NCBI RefSeq assembly: GCF_900185715.1
Contig: NZ_FYAS01000003.1
Location: forward strand, 1 to 64,000
Reading direction: 5' to 3'
DNA length: 64,000 bases
Source of the DNA: Allobosea sp. CS1GBMeth4
Lineage (GTDB): Bacteria; Pseudomonadota; Alphaproteobacteria; Rhizobiales; Beijerinckiaceae
Part shown: positions 9,126-18,604 of the stretch, one piece after another
Position numbering within the stretch: the stretch's first letter is position 1
Layout: each line of letters opens with the position of its first letter
Program-made: the position numbers and the translations under genes
The notes under the pieces: model-generated
Database searches by the model: none
The model's input: only the letters and a program-made list of their open reading frames with translations
Told to the model about the DNA's origin: nothing

Positions 9126-10813
9126 CGCCGGACGAGCGCGACGTCCCGACCGGCGCGGCCGCCCTCGCCAAGGGGCTCTACCTGCTCGACGTGATCGGCG
9201 AGGCGCCGGCGCCGCCGCGCTTCCGCGACCTGCAGGCCGCCACCGGCCTGCCCAAGGGTACGCTGGCGCGCATGCTCAACACGCTGCTGACCTTCCGCCT
9301 GATCCGGCACGAGGAGAGCGACAACACCTATCGGCTCGGTCACCGCCTGTTCGAGCTCGCCCATCGCGTCTGGGAATCCTTCGACCTGCGCGGCGCCGGC
9401 GCGCCGGCGCTCGATCGGCTGGCCGAGGAGACGCGCGAGACCGCCGCGCTCTGCGCCATCGACAATGGCGAGGTGCTCTACATCGACCAGCGCAGCCGCG
9501 GCGGCCCCTATGGCTTCCGCATCGAGATCGGCCGGCGCGCCCCGCTGCACTGCACCGCCGGCGGCAAGGCCCTGCTCGCCTTCGTCCAGCCGCATGAGCA
9601 GCGCGCCCTGATCGACCGGCTGAAGCTCGAACGGTTCACCGAGACGACGATCACCGAGGAGGAGGCGCTCGCCGCCGACCTCGCTTTGACCCGGGCGCGC
9701 GGCTACGCCGTCTCGCAGGAGGAGCATGTCGCCGGCGTCGCCTCGGTCGCGGCGCCGATCTTCGACCATACCGGCCGGGCCGTCGCGGCGATCGGCGTGT
9801 TCGGCCCGTCCTCGCGGCTGACCCGCGAGCGACTGCACACCACCGGCCGCGACCTGATGGCGGCAGCGCGCCAGATCTCCGGAAACGTCGGCGCGACGCA
9901 GATGAACATTTCGCCGGCGCCGCGCTCGACGCGGCCGGTCAATCCGGATGTGCAATGCGTCCTGCCCTGGGGCGCCCATCTCGCCGAGGGGCCGTACTGG
10001 TCCGCCGGCGAGCAGCGGCTCTATTGGGTCGACATCCTCGCGCCGTCCGTGAACCGCTTCGACCCGGCGACCGGCGGCAACGAGGAGGTCGCGCTGCCGC
10101 GCCTGGTCAGCGCCGTGCTCGGCCGCCGCGGCGGCGGACTGGTGGCGCTGACCCAGGACGGGCTGGAGGCGTTCGACTTCGCGAGCGGCCGGCTGACGCC
10201 GCTCGTCGATCCCGAGGCGGACATTCCCGACAACCGCTTCAACGACGGGAAATGCGACCGGCAGGGCCGGCTCTGGGCCGGGACGATGCGGCTCGACGCC
10301 AGCCGCGCCTCCGGCTCGCTCTACGCGATCGCGCCCGACCTCTCCTGGCAGCGGCGCGAGAGCGGCCTCACCGTCGCCAATGGGCTGGACTGGAGTCCGG
10401 ACGGGCGACGCTTCTATTTCGTCGATTCCGCCCCCGGCCGCATCTACGCCTACGATTTCGACGCCGAGGCCGGCACGCTCGCCAATCGCCGCGTCTTCGC
10501 CGAGATCGACAAGGCGGTCGGGCGTCCGGACGGGCTCGCGGTCGACAACGAGGGCTGCGTCTGGTGCGCGATCTGGGACGGCTGGTGCCTGCACCGCTAC
10601 GCGCCGGACGGCAGGCTCGATCGCGAGGTCTGGCTGCCGGTGCCGCGCCCGACCAGCCTCGCCTTCGGCGGGCCGGACCTCAGGACGCTGTTCATCACCA
10701 CGGCACGCATCCGCCTGCCCTCGCGCGTGCTGGCCGAGGCACCGTTCTCCGGCGGGCTCTTCACCTTGCCGGTCGACGTGCCAGGCCTGGCCGCGGCGGA
10801 GTTCGGCGGGTGA
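9065..10813 (+). CDS. Fusion of an IclR-family regulator with an SMP-30/gluconolactonase domain
   Basis: One uninterrupted 582-residue frame joins two full-length families. Residues about 30-275 are an IclR regulator: a winged helix near ALAKGLYLLDVIGE to GTLARMLNTLLTFRLIRH, then an effector domain with GGKALLAF and YAVSQEEHVAGVASVAAPI. Residues 280-582 are an SMP-30 lactonase, with metal-site residues in LAEGPYW (Glu), VANGLDWSPDG (Asn) and GRPDGLAVD (Asp). Met280 (ATG 9902) could serve as an internal start giving the lactonase alone, but its Shine-Dalgarno is weak. The start at 9065 is uncertain; no other ATG or GTG precedes the HTH in frame. A lactone-hydrolysing enzyme tied to a repressor could sense its own substrate. 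The gene ends in a GTGA overlap with the next. Confidence 0.82.
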   Translation: MDLRAHDRRSGAGAGEARVLTPDERDVPTGAAALAKGLYLLDVIGEAPAPPRFRDLQAATGLPKGTLARMLNTLLTFRLIRHEESDNTYRLGHRLFELAHRVWESFDLRGAGAPALDRLAEETRETAALCAIDNGEVLYIDQRSRGGPYGFRIEIGRRAPLHCTAGGKALLAFVQPHEQRALIDRLKLERFTETTITEEEALAADLALTRARGYAVSQEEHVAGVASVAAPIFDHTGRAVAAIGVFGPSSRLTRERLHTTGRDLMAAARQISGNVGATQMNISPAPRSTRPVNPDVQCVLPWGAHLAEGPYWSAGEQRLYWVDILAPSVNRFDPATGGNEEVALPRLVSAVLGRRGGGLVALTQDGLEAFDFASGRLTPLVDPEADIPDNRFNDGKCDRQGRLWAGTMRLDASRASGSLYAIAPDLSWQRRESGLTVANGLDWSPDGRRFYFVDSAPGRIYAYDFDAEAGTLANRRVFAEIDKAVGRPDGLAVDNEGCVWCAIWDGWCLHRYAPDGRLDREVWLPVPRPTSLAFGGPDLRTLFITTARIRLPSRVLAEAPFSGGLFTLPVDVPGLAAAEFGG

Positions 10814-11574
10814 GGATCGAAGCGAGCTATCCCGATCTCGCCGGCAAGGCGGCCGTGATCACCGGCGGAGCCGACGGCATCGGCCGCGCCATCGTCGAGG
10901 CCCTGGCGCGCCAGGGCGCCAGGGTCGCCTTCCTCGACCGCGATGCCGAACGCGGCGACAAGCTCGCAGCCGAGCTCTCGGCCGCCGGCGGCGCCGTCTC
11001 GTTCCATCGCGTCGACCTGCGCGACATTCCGGCGACGCAGGCTGCGATCGCGGCGGCGCGCCTCCTGCACGGTCCGTTCGCGATCGGCGTCAACAATGCA
11101 GGACATGACGAGCGGCACGACTTCGATGCGGTCACCCAAGCCTATTGGGACGATCGCTTCGCCGTGAACCTCCGGCCGATGATGTTCGTGGCGCAGGCGC
11201 TGGCGCCGGACATGCGCGGCCTCGGCGGCGGCGCGCTCGTCAATCTGTCCTCGACCTCGTGGATGAAGGGCTCGCCGCACATGATCGCCTACACCACGGC
11301 GAAGTCGGCGGTGATCGGCTTCACGCGCTCGCTGGCGCGGGCGCTCGGCCCGGACGGGATCAGGGTCAACTGCGTCACGCCGGGCTGGGTGATGACCGAG
11401 CGCCAGCGCACGCATTGGTGGACGCCGGAGAAGGGCGCCGCCAACCAGGCGGCGCAGGCGCTCAAGGGCGAGATCCTGCCGGAGGACATCGCGCAGATGG
11501 TGCTGTTCCTCTGCTCCGACGTCTCCCGCATGTGCGCCGGCCAGAACTTCATCGTCGATGCCGGCACGGTCTGA
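10810..11574 (+). CDS. SDR-family dehydrogenase, probably of an aldose
   Basis: A 254-residue classical SDR with TGGADGIG (cofactor motif), NNAG, a catalytic serine in LSSTS and AYTTAK (YxxxK). It begins at GTG 10810, overlapping the stop of the regulator-lactonase gene (GTGA). SDRs closely linked to SMP-30 lactonases and MR/MLE dehydratases commonly oxidise an aldose (xylose, arabinose or fucose type) to its lactone. That would make this the first enzyme of the pathway, with the lactonase, dehydratase and aldolase following. Cofactor preference and substrate cannot be judged from sequence alone. Confidence 0.82.
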   Translation: MRIEASYPDLAGKAAVITGGADGIGRAIVEALARQGARVAFLDRDAERGDKLAAELSAAGGAVSFHRVDLRDIPATQAAIAAARLLHGPFAIGVNNAGHDERHDFDAVTQAYWDDRFAVNLRPMMFVAQALAPDMRGLGGGALVNLSSTSWMKGSPHMIAYTTAKSAVIGFTRSLARALGPDGIRVNCVTPGWVMTERQRTHWWTPEKGAANQAAQALKGEILPEDIAQMVLFLCSDVSRMCAGQNFIVDAGTV

Positions 11575-11589
11575 GCCACGGCCGGCCGA

Positions 11590-11635
11590 TTTACTTTAGA
11601 ATACCTATAAATTATTGTATTTGCTAATCAATTCG
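11590..11635 (+). promoter_or_regulatory. AT-rich promoter region of exbBD-tonB with a candidate Irr (ICE) box
   Basis: A sharply AT-rich patch precedes exbB. TTTAGAA-N3-CTATAAA at 11595-11611 matches 12 of 14 specified positions of the rhizobial Irr iron-control element (TTTAGAA-N3-TTCTAAA). TTTACT at 11590 with TATTGT 17 bp later is a possible -35/-10 pair overlapping it. Control of TonB genes by iron through Irr is established in rhizobia; its use here is inferred from this match. Confidence 0.45.
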
Positions 11636-11744
11636 CTCTGGTTTAACTGCTGGCGACGATCGCCGGGGGCGCTTCCGCGAAGCCGGCTCCGCTCCGAACG
11701 CGTTCCCGCGATGAGGAACGCCGCCAGATCATGGACCAGATTCG

Positions 11745-12785
<1,041 letters not shown>

Positions 12786-12788
12786 GCA

Positions 12789-13241
12789 ATGGCGGTTTCA
12801 CTCAAGGAGCCGCAGGACGGCGATCTCGGCGAGGTCAGCGAGATCAACGTCACGCCGTTCATCGACGTGATCCTGGTGCTGCTGATCATCTTCATGGTCG
12901 CGGCGCCGCTTTCGACCGTCGATGTCGCAGTCGACCTGCCGGTCTCGAACGCGCAGCCGCAGCCGCGGCCCGACAAGCCGATCTTCCTGACGGTGAAGCA
13001 GGATCTTTCCCTGGCGCTCGGCGACGACACCGTGCCGCGCGAGCGGCTCCAGGACGTGCTCGACCGCCAGAGCAACCACGACCGGGAGCAGCGCGTCTTC
13101 CTGCGCGCCGACGGCGCGGTGGCCTATCGCGAGCTGATGGAGGTCATGAACAGGCTGCGCGAGGCCGGCTATCTCAGGATCGCCCTGGTCGGGCTCGAGG
13201 ATACCGGCCAGGGCGCCGCACAGGGAGCGGCCAAGCCATGA
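12789..13241 (+). CDS. exbD: ExbD, TonB-system membrane subunit
   Basis: A 150-residue protein with one N-terminal membrane helix (VTPFIDVILVLLIIFMV) that holds the conserved protonatable Asp in FIDV, followed by a periplasmic domain. This matches ExbD/TolR. Its stop overlaps the tonB start (ATGA at 13238-13241), so the two are translationally coupled. Confidence 0.93.
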   Translation: MAVSLKEPQDGDLGEVSEINVTPFIDVILVLLIIFMVAAPLSTVDVAVDLPVSNAQPQPRPDKPIFLTVKQDLSLALGDDTVPRERLQDVLDRQSNHDREQRVFLRADGAVAYRELMEVMNRLREAGYLRIALVGLEDTGQGAAQGAAKP

Positions 13242-14092
13242 TCGCCCCCGCCCCGGAGCGCCGCTGGCTCGCCGCGCTGCGCTGGGGCGCGGCGGCGCTC
13301 ACCGTCGCCGCCGTCCATGGCGGGCTCGCCTGGGTCGGCGTGAACTGGCGCCCGATGGAAGCCGCCGCCGGCGCGCCCGAGCCGGCGGTGATGATCGAGC
13401 TTGCAGCGCTCTCCGTCGCGCCCGAGGCACCGCCGGAAGAGCTGCCGGTCGCGCCCGAGCGGGCCGAGCCGGAGAGGCCGCCCGAGCCGGTGAAGGAGAC
13501 GCCGCCGCCGGAGCCGGAGCCCGAACCGGCTCCCGAGCCGACGCCGGTCGAGCCCCCGGAGATCCGGCTGCCGGACCTGCCGCAGGTGCCGAAGCTCGAT
13601 GCCGTTCTGCTGCCTCCGCCCGAGCCGAAGCCGGCCGAAAAGAAGCCGCCGCCGAAGCCGAAGATCGTCGAGAGGAAGGACAAGCCTAAGCCCAGGATCG
13701 TCGAACGCAAGCCGGCCGAGCGGCGGGCGCGCGAGGCCGTCGCGCCGAAGCCGTCGGAGCAGCGCGCCTCGGCCCCGAGCAGCGCTGCGCAGGGCACGGC
13801 CAGCCAGCCGATGGTCTCGACCGCCTCCTGGCGCGGCTCGCTGATCGCCCATCTCAACCGCTACAAGCGCTTCCCGGCAGGGGCGAGCCCGGGCACGGTC
13901 CAGGTCGCCTTCGCGATCGACCGCAGCGGCAACGTGCTGTCGTCGCGTGTCGTCGGCTCCTCGGGCGATTCCGCGCTGGATGGCGAAGCGGCGGCGATGA
14001 TCCGCCGCGCCAGCCCGGTCCCGGCGCCGCCCGCGGGCGTCGGCGGAGGCGGGACGGTTTCACTCTCCGTGCCGGTGCGCTTCAGCCGGTAA
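13238..14092 (+). CDS. tonB: TonB energy transducer
   Basis: A 284-residue protein with a single N-terminal anchor helix that includes a histidine (VAAVHGGLAWVGV), as in the TonB helix. A long Pro/Glu/Lys-rich periplasm-spanning region (PEPEPEPAPEP, then KPKPRIVERK) follows. The C-terminal TonB domain starts near SWRGSLIAHLNRYKRFP and ends VSLSVPVRFSR. The start at 13238 overlaps the exbD stop; much longer open frames upstream are only an unused frame through exbB and exbD. It transmits proton-motive force to outer-membrane siderophore or metal receptors; none is encoded in the window. Confidence 0.92.
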   Translation: MIAPAPERRWLAALRWGAAALTVAAVHGGLAWVGVNWRPMEAAAGAPEPAVMIELAALSVAPEAPPEELPVAPERAEPERPPEPVKETPPPEPEPEPAPEPTPVEPPEIRLPDLPQVPKLDAVLLPPPEPKPAEKKPPPKPKIVERKDKPKPRIVERKPAERRAREAVAPKPSEQRASAPSSAAQGTASQPMVSTASWRGSLIAHLNRYKRFPAGASPGTVQVAFAIDRSGNVLSSRVVGSSGDSALDGEAAAMIRRASPVPAPPAGVGGGGTVSLSVPVRFSR

Positions 14093-14101
14093 GGCAGCCG
14101 C

Positions 14102-15400
14102 TCAGGGCTGCTTTCCGGAACTCTGGAACGGCGCGGTCACGGTGTCGCCGACCGCGGAGCCGGTGTCCTGGATATTGTTGCCGAGATGCTCGACCCGGTC
14201 GCCGAGATGGCGACGGGCATGCGGATCGACCACTGCGATCGGGGCCGAGACGACGATTCCGGCGGCGGTCCCGACCGCGGCCGCGGCGTTGCCGGTGACC
14301 TCGATCAGCCGGTCGCCGAGGCCGACGCGCGAATCGGTGATCGGCTGGCCCTCGACGAGGCGCGTGCCGATCAGCTTCACCACCTCGGGGCTCTCGGCGA
14401 ACTTCCCGTGGTTGAGCTTGTCGCCGGTGCGCAGCTTGGTCAGGTTCAGGACCGTGATCTTCAGCTGCTCGAACTCGCTCTTGTAGGGCTCGACATCGGG
14501 GTCGACGGCGCCGAGGCGGTCCTTGTTGCCCCAGACCCGGCGCGAGAGCGCGAGGGCGCGGTCGTCCTGGGAGACGAAGAGCGTGAATTTCGGGCGCCGT
14601 CCGGTCATCTCCGCGATCTGGGTGCGGAAGACGTCGGCGTCGACGTCGGGCGAGGCGAGCATGACGCTGGCGATCTTCGGCGGGATGCCGCGATTGCGCA
14701 CCGCCATCTGCGTCAGCGCCTCGAGCGCGACCCAGTTGCCCATCGAGTGGGCGAGCAGCGAGACCTCGCCGACGGCAGGATCGCGCGCCAGCCCCTGCAG
14801 GAGCTCCTCGAGCGCGTTGCGCGAGTAGGTCGCGCTCTCCCGGTCGTAGCCATAGGCGAAGAGCGAGCCGCGCGAGGGCCAGGTGAACAGCACCGGCACG
14901 ACGTCCGCGCCGGAATCGTGGACGATCTGGGCGAAGCGGTAGACCGCATCCTCGAAGCGGTTGTTGAAGCCATGGACGAAGACCATGACGCGGCGCTTCG
15001 GCACCCTGGAGACCCGCTCATGCAGGCGCGCGAGGCCGGTGCGGAGATCGAGCTTGTCGACCTTGAGCGTGACGAAGTCCGTCTCGGGATTGCCGGGCAG
15101 CCGGCTCGGCCACTGCACCTCGCCGATGGTGCGGCGTGCATCGGGGGGCAGCGAGATCGTCATCTCGGCGAAGGCCGGCCTGCCCCGTTCGCCATTGAAC
15201 AGAATGCCGGCATCGGCGTCGGCGGCCCGCGTCGTCGCGACCAGCATGGTGACCCTGCTGGTCCCCGGCGCCGAGGCCGCGACCGGCGCCAGCACGCCCC
15301 TCACATCGCCGGCGCAGCCGGCGACCAGGATCGCCGCGGCGGCTGTCGCGAAGAGCCGCCGGGCGGCCGGCGGCATCGGGTCTTTGCGGCTGGTCGACAT
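14102..15400 (-). CDS. Alpha/beta-hydrolase lipoprotein (DUF900 family)
   Basis: A 432-residue protein with a lipoprotein signal (ILVAGC, cysteine near residue 29), so probably membrane-anchored. The DUF900-type hydrolase core shows VFVHGFNNRFEDAVYR, FTWPSRG and the nucleophile elbow LLAHSMGNW. A late His/Asp pair is expected but not clear. I use the ATG at 15400; the GTG one codon upstream is less likely. It converges on tonB with only 9 bases between stops. Family members are esterase/lipase-like with unknown natural substrates. Confidence 0.8.
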   Translation of the reverse strand: MSTSRKDPMPPAARRLFATAAAAILVAGCAGDVRGVLAPVAASAPGTSRVTMLVATTRAADADAGILFNGERGRPAFAEMTISLPPDARRTIGEVQWPSRLPGNPETDFVTLKVDKLDLRTGLARLHERVSRVPKRRVMVFVHGFNNRFEDAVYRFAQIVHDSGADVVPVLFTWPSRGSLFAYGYDRESATYSRNALEELLQGLARDPAVGEVSLLAHSMGNWVALEALTQMAVRNRGIPPKIASVMLASPDVDADVFRTQIAEMTGRRPKFTLFVSQDDRALALSRRVWGNKDRLGAVDPDVEPYKSEFEQLKITVLNLTKLRTGDKLNHGKFAESPEVVKLIGTRLVEGQPITDSRVGLGDRLIEVTGNAAAAVGTAAGIVVSAPIAVVDPHARRHLGDRVEHLGNNIQDTGSAVGDTVTAPFQSSGKQP

Positions 15401-15482
15401 CACGGGCTACCCAGGCGACGGAGCGTCAGACCATGCTGGCGCGCGCCCTGCCCCGTCAAGAACAGCGAAGTCACACTGAACG

Positions 15483-16250
15483 TCAGACCATGTACTGGCC
15501 GCCGTTCACCTCGATGGTCTGGCCGGTGATGTAGCCGCTCATCGCAGGGCTGGCGAGGAAGAGGAAGACGCCGACATTGTCCTGAGGCGTGCCGACCCGC
15601 TCCATCGGCACGGTCCTGCGCATCGCCTCGATCTGCTCCGGCGTCGAATAGCGTTCGTGGAAGGGCGTCATGATCACGCCGGGCGAAACACCGTTGACGC
15701 GGATGCCGAAGGGCACGAACTCCTTGGCCATGCCGCGGGTCAGGTTGAGCACGAAGGCCTTCGAGCTGGCATAGAGCGAGGAGCCCGGCCCGCCGCCATT
15801 GCGCGCGGCGATCGAGCTCAGATTGATCACGCTCGCCCTGCTGCCGGCCTTCTTCAGATGGGGCAGCGCCGCCTTCGAGGCCATCACGACCGAGCGGACG
15901 TTGAGGTCGACGACGCTGTCGAAGAAGGCGTCGTCGACCTCGGCGATGGGCGTGCGCCTCACCAGCGCGCCGGCATTGTTGACGAGAATGTCGAGCCCGC
16001 CGAGCTTGTCGGCCGCCCTGTCGACAAGGTCCACCGCCTGCGCGCTTTCGGCGACATCGGCCTGGAGCACATGAGCCTCGCCGCCGGCAGCCGCGATCTC
16101 GGCGGCGACGGCCTTCGCCTCGGCCTCGCTCGACTTGTAGTGCACCACGACGCGCATGCCATGCGCCGCATAGGCCTTGGCGACCGCGGCACCGATGCCG
16201 GTGCTGGAGCCGGTGACGAGGGCGCGCATCCCCTTGAGATCGTCGAGCAT
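15483..16250 (-). CDS. SDR-family oxidoreductase
   Basis: A 255-residue classical SDR: TGSSTGIGAAV near residue 14, NNAGALVRR, the catalytic serine in NLSSIAARN, and YASSKAF (YxxxK). It ends ITGQTIEVNGGQYMV, usual for 3-ketoacyl/glucose dehydrogenase-like SDRs. Two ATGs are adjacent; I prefer the second (16250) because GGGAGGA is too close to the first. No neighbour points to a substrate. Confidence 0.82.
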   Translation of the reverse strand: MLDDLKGMRALVTGSSTGIGAAVAKAYAAHGMRVVVHYKSSEAEAKAVAAEIAAAGGEAHVLQADVAESAQAVDLVDRAADKLGGLDILVNNAGALVRRTPIAEVDDAFFDSVVDLNVRSVVMASKAALPHLKKAGSRASVINLSSIAARNGGGPGSSLYASSKAFVLNLTRGMAKEFVPFGIRVNGVSPGVIMTPFHERYSTPEQIEAMRRTVPMERVGTPQDNVGVFLFLASPAMSGYITGQTIEVNGGQYMV

Positions 16251-16354
16251 CATTCCTCCCGGATGGCAGTTTAAATCGTTTCAGGGCGATCTTGCGCGAG
16301 CCGGAGCGCAACCGCCAGCGCCGGTTCGGCAACCCGGCCATTCGCGGATGTCGG

Positions 16355-16645
16355 TCAAAGGAATCGGGTCATCGCCTTGAACTCCGCCAGCAGGCCGCGC
16401 GACTCGGCCGGGAGGCTGCCGGCCGCCTCTTCCAAGCAATGGCCGATATGCTCCTGGATCAGGATCTTGCGGGCGTTCGCGATCGCGCCTTCCACCGCCT
16501 GCAGCTGCTGGGCGATCTCGAGGCAGGAGCGGACATCGGCGACCATCTCGATGGTCGCGCGCAGATGTCCCTCGGCGCGCTTCAGCCGCGTGATGATCTC
16601 CGGATGCCGGTGATGGTGGATCCGGGCGTGAATGTCGTCCTGCAT
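16355..16645 (-). CDS. CsoR/RcnR-family metal-sensing repressor
   Basis: A 96-residue all-helical DUF156 protein. The metal-ligand positions of the family are visible as Cys41 (RSCLE), His66 and Cys70 (EHIGHCLE), with an extra His69 and a His-rich N-terminus (IHHHRH). The Cys-His-Cys set matches CsoR and the nickel sensor InrS. The gene is divergent from an RcnA-type Ni/Co exporter, so it most likely represses that exporter until Ni or Co binds. A palindromic operator sits just upstream of its ATG. Confidence 0.87.
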   Translation of the reverse strand: MQDDIHARIHHHRHPEIITRLKRAEGHLRATIEMVADVRSCLEIAQQLQAVEGAIANARKILIQEHIGHCLEEAAGSLPAESRGLLAEFKAMTRFL

Positions 16646-16652
16646 CTTGATC

Positions 16653-16675
16653 CTATCCTCCCCGGGAGGTTATAG
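16653..16675. promoter_or_regulatory. Candidate operator of the CsoR/RcnR-family repressor
   Basis: A near-perfect palindrome with CCTCCC-C-GGGAGG at its core (16657-16669), flanked by CTAT on the left and TTATAG on the right. It starts 8 bases upstream of the repressor ATG. GC-tract palindromes flanked by AT steps are the normal targets of CsoR/RcnR/InrS repressors. Its position would let it control both its own gene and the divergent exporter. Confidence 0.7.
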
Positions 16676-16847
16676 ACCGCCCCATCCGCTGCACAAGCGG
16701 ACCCCGATCGGGCAAGCGCCGGCGCGAGACCGGGCGCATCCCCGCAGATCGGGCGGGCGAGGACGAGACGGGCGCCCCCGACCAGCGCCGGCAGGGCCGG
16801 ACGGCACGGCAGCACCCGATCCGTTCCGGATCCGGAGCGCTGTTTTC

Positions 16848-17765
16848 GTGCCGACCTTCACCGATCTGCTGGCCCAGAGCGCCAGCCATGCCTGGCTGTT
16901 CATTCCGAGCGCGATCATGCTCGGCGCGCTGCACGGGCTCGAGCCCGGGCATTCCAAGACGATGATGGCGGCCTTCATCGTCGCCATCCGTGGCTCGGTG
17001 CTGCAGGCGATGCTGCTCGGGCTTGCCGCGACGCTCTCGCACACCCTCGTCGTCTGGGGCGTGGTCCTCGCCGGCCTCTACCTGACGCGGGACTTCAATG
17101 CCGAGGCGACCGAACCCTGGTTCCAGCTCGTTTCCGGCGCGATCATCATCGCGATCGCGCTCTGGATGCTGTGGCGGACCTGGCAGGAGCAGCGCGCGCT
17201 CGGGCGGGCCCTGCACAGCCACGGCCACGGCCATGGCCATGGGCATGGGCATGGGCACGCCCATTCGCACGGGCACTCGCACTCGCATTCGCATGGACAC
17301 GGCCATCGCCCCGATCACGGCGAACGGGCTGGCGAGGACACGATGGACGCGCATCAGCGGGCCCACGCCGAGGACATCCGGCGGCGCTTCTCCGACCGGC
17401 CGGTGACGACCTGGCAGATCGTGCTGTTCGGGTTGACCGGCGGGCTGATCCCCTGCCCGGCGGCGATCACCGTGCTGCTGATCTGCATGCAGCTGCGCGA
17501 GATCGCGCTCGGCGCCGTGCTGGTGCTCTGCTTCTCGATCGGGCTGGCGTTCACGCTGGTCTCGGTCGGCGTCGCCGCCTCCCTCAGCCTGCGCGCGGCC
17601 GAGAAGCGCTCCGCCTGGCTGTCGACCATCGCGGTGCGAGCCCCCTATTTCTCCAGCGCGCTGATCATCCTGGTGGGCCTCTATACGGCCTGGCACGGCT
17701 GGAACGGACTGCAGGCGCAAGCATGGCGCGCCGCGGCCATGCTGGTCAGCCGATCGCCTGGCTGA
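16848..17765 (+). CDS. rcnA: RcnA-type nickel/cobalt efflux permease (NicO family)
   Basis: A 305-residue membrane protein. The N-terminal motif HGLEPGHSKTMMAAFIVA is diagnostic of NicO/RcnA transporters. A cytoplasmic loop near residues 124-157 holds an extreme run of alternating His with Gly/Ser, a metal-binding region also seen in E. coli RcnA. A second core motif is GGLIPCPAAITVLL. I start it at GTG 16848 (GGAG 10 bases upstream); in-frame sequence further upstream is low-quality and crosses the operator. It exports Ni2+/Co2+ and is controlled by the divergent repressor. Its 3' end overlaps the convergent acetyltransferase gene by 20 bases. Confidence 0.9.
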   Translation: MPTFTDLLAQSASHAWLFIPSAIMLGALHGLEPGHSKTMMAAFIVAIRGSVLQAMLLGLAATLSHTLVVWGVVLAGLYLTRDFNAEATEPWFQLVSGAIIIAIALWMLWRTWQEQRALGRALHSHGHGHGHGHGHGHAHSHGHSHSHSHGHGHRPDHGERAGEDTMDAHQRAHAEDIRRRFSDRPVTTWQIVLFGLTGGLIPCPAAITVLLICMQLREIALGAVLVLCFSIGLAFTLVSVGVAASLSLRAAEKRSAWLSTIAVRAPYFSSALIILVGLYTAWHGWNGLQAQAWRAAAMLVSRSPG

Positions 17766-18594
17766 CCAGGGCGAAGCGATGCGCCGGCCCGGGCACGACG
17801 GGCGCGGCGCCGCGCGCCATCTCCACCGCGGAGGCGACCAGCGGCAGGCCGCGCTCGCCCAACCAGGCGCCGAGACCGGAGCGGGCCGGCACGTCGATGC
17901 GGACGAAATCGCCGCGGCGGCCGGCGAGCAGCGCCGCGATCAGATTGCAGGCCGCGGCATCGTCGACGGCCGCCACCGGGCCGATCAGCCAGCCACGGCC
18001 ATGCCGGCGCAGGAAACCGAAGCCGCTGGGCGCGCCGTCTCGCTCGAGCAGGACCGCATGGCCGCGAGACAGCAGGCCCTCCAGGACGGGCGCGCGCGGC
18101 AGCCCCGTCGCCTCGCGATCGAGCCCGGCCAGGACCGGCAGGTCGGCGGCGGCAGCCGGCCGCATGCTCTCGTTCGGGCCGATGACCGGCGCCGGGAGCT
18201 CGGGCCAGTCGCCCTGGTGCTGGCGCACCTCGTCGATGGCGACGAAGCCGTATCTGGCATAGAGCGCCTCGCCCTGCGGCGTGGCGACGAGGCCGAGCGT
18301 CCTGCCGTCCGTCGCCGCGATCAACCGGTCCACCAGCAGCTTGCCGACGCCCCGGCCCTGCCAGCCCGGCGCGACGATGATGCTACCGAGGCTGGCGTGG
18401 GTCGCGCCGAAGCCCCACCAGAGCCCGACCCCGACCATCTCCGTGGCGCTGCCCACGACGAAGCCCCGGCCGAGCGAGAGCGCGAACTCCCAGTCCTCGC
18501 GCCGATGCGGCCAGCCGACCGCGGCCGAGAGCGTGCGGCAGGCGTCGGCATCCGAGAGGGCGGCCGGGCGGAGCGTCAGCTGCGACAGCGGCAT
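17746..18594 (-). CDS. GNAT-family N-acetyltransferase with a second C-terminal domain
   Basis: A 282-residue protein. The N-terminal half is a GNAT fold with the acetyl-CoA loop in VAPGWQGRGVGKLLVDRL (motif A, RGVGK), followed by GEALYARYGFV. The C-terminal half resembles the Acetyltransf_18 domain found after some GNAT domains. The start at 18594 has GAGGT upstream; longer forms are unsupported. It overlaps the rcnA 3' end by 20 bases in the opposite orientation. The substrate is unknown. Confidence 0.8.
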   Translation of the reverse strand: MPLSQLTLRPAALSDADACRTLSAAVGWPHRREDWEFALSLGRGFVVGSATEMVGVGLWWGFGATHASLGSIIVAPGWQGRGVGKLLVDRLIAATDGRTLGLVATPQGEALYARYGFVAIDEVRQHQGDWPELPAPVIGPNESMRPAAAADLPVLAGLDREATGLPRAPVLEGLLSRGHAVLLERDGAPSGFGFLRRHGRGWLIGPVAAVDDAAACNLIAALLAGRRGDFVRIDVPARSGLGAWLGERGLPLVASAVEMARGAAPVVPGPAHRFALVSQAIG

Positions 18595-18604
18595 CGCCCG
18601 GACC

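Noticed and set aside
17219..17323. His/Gly/Ser repeats as a tandem repeat or assembly artefact
   Set aside because: The stretch stays in frame within rcnA and matches the known His-rich loop of RcnA transporters.
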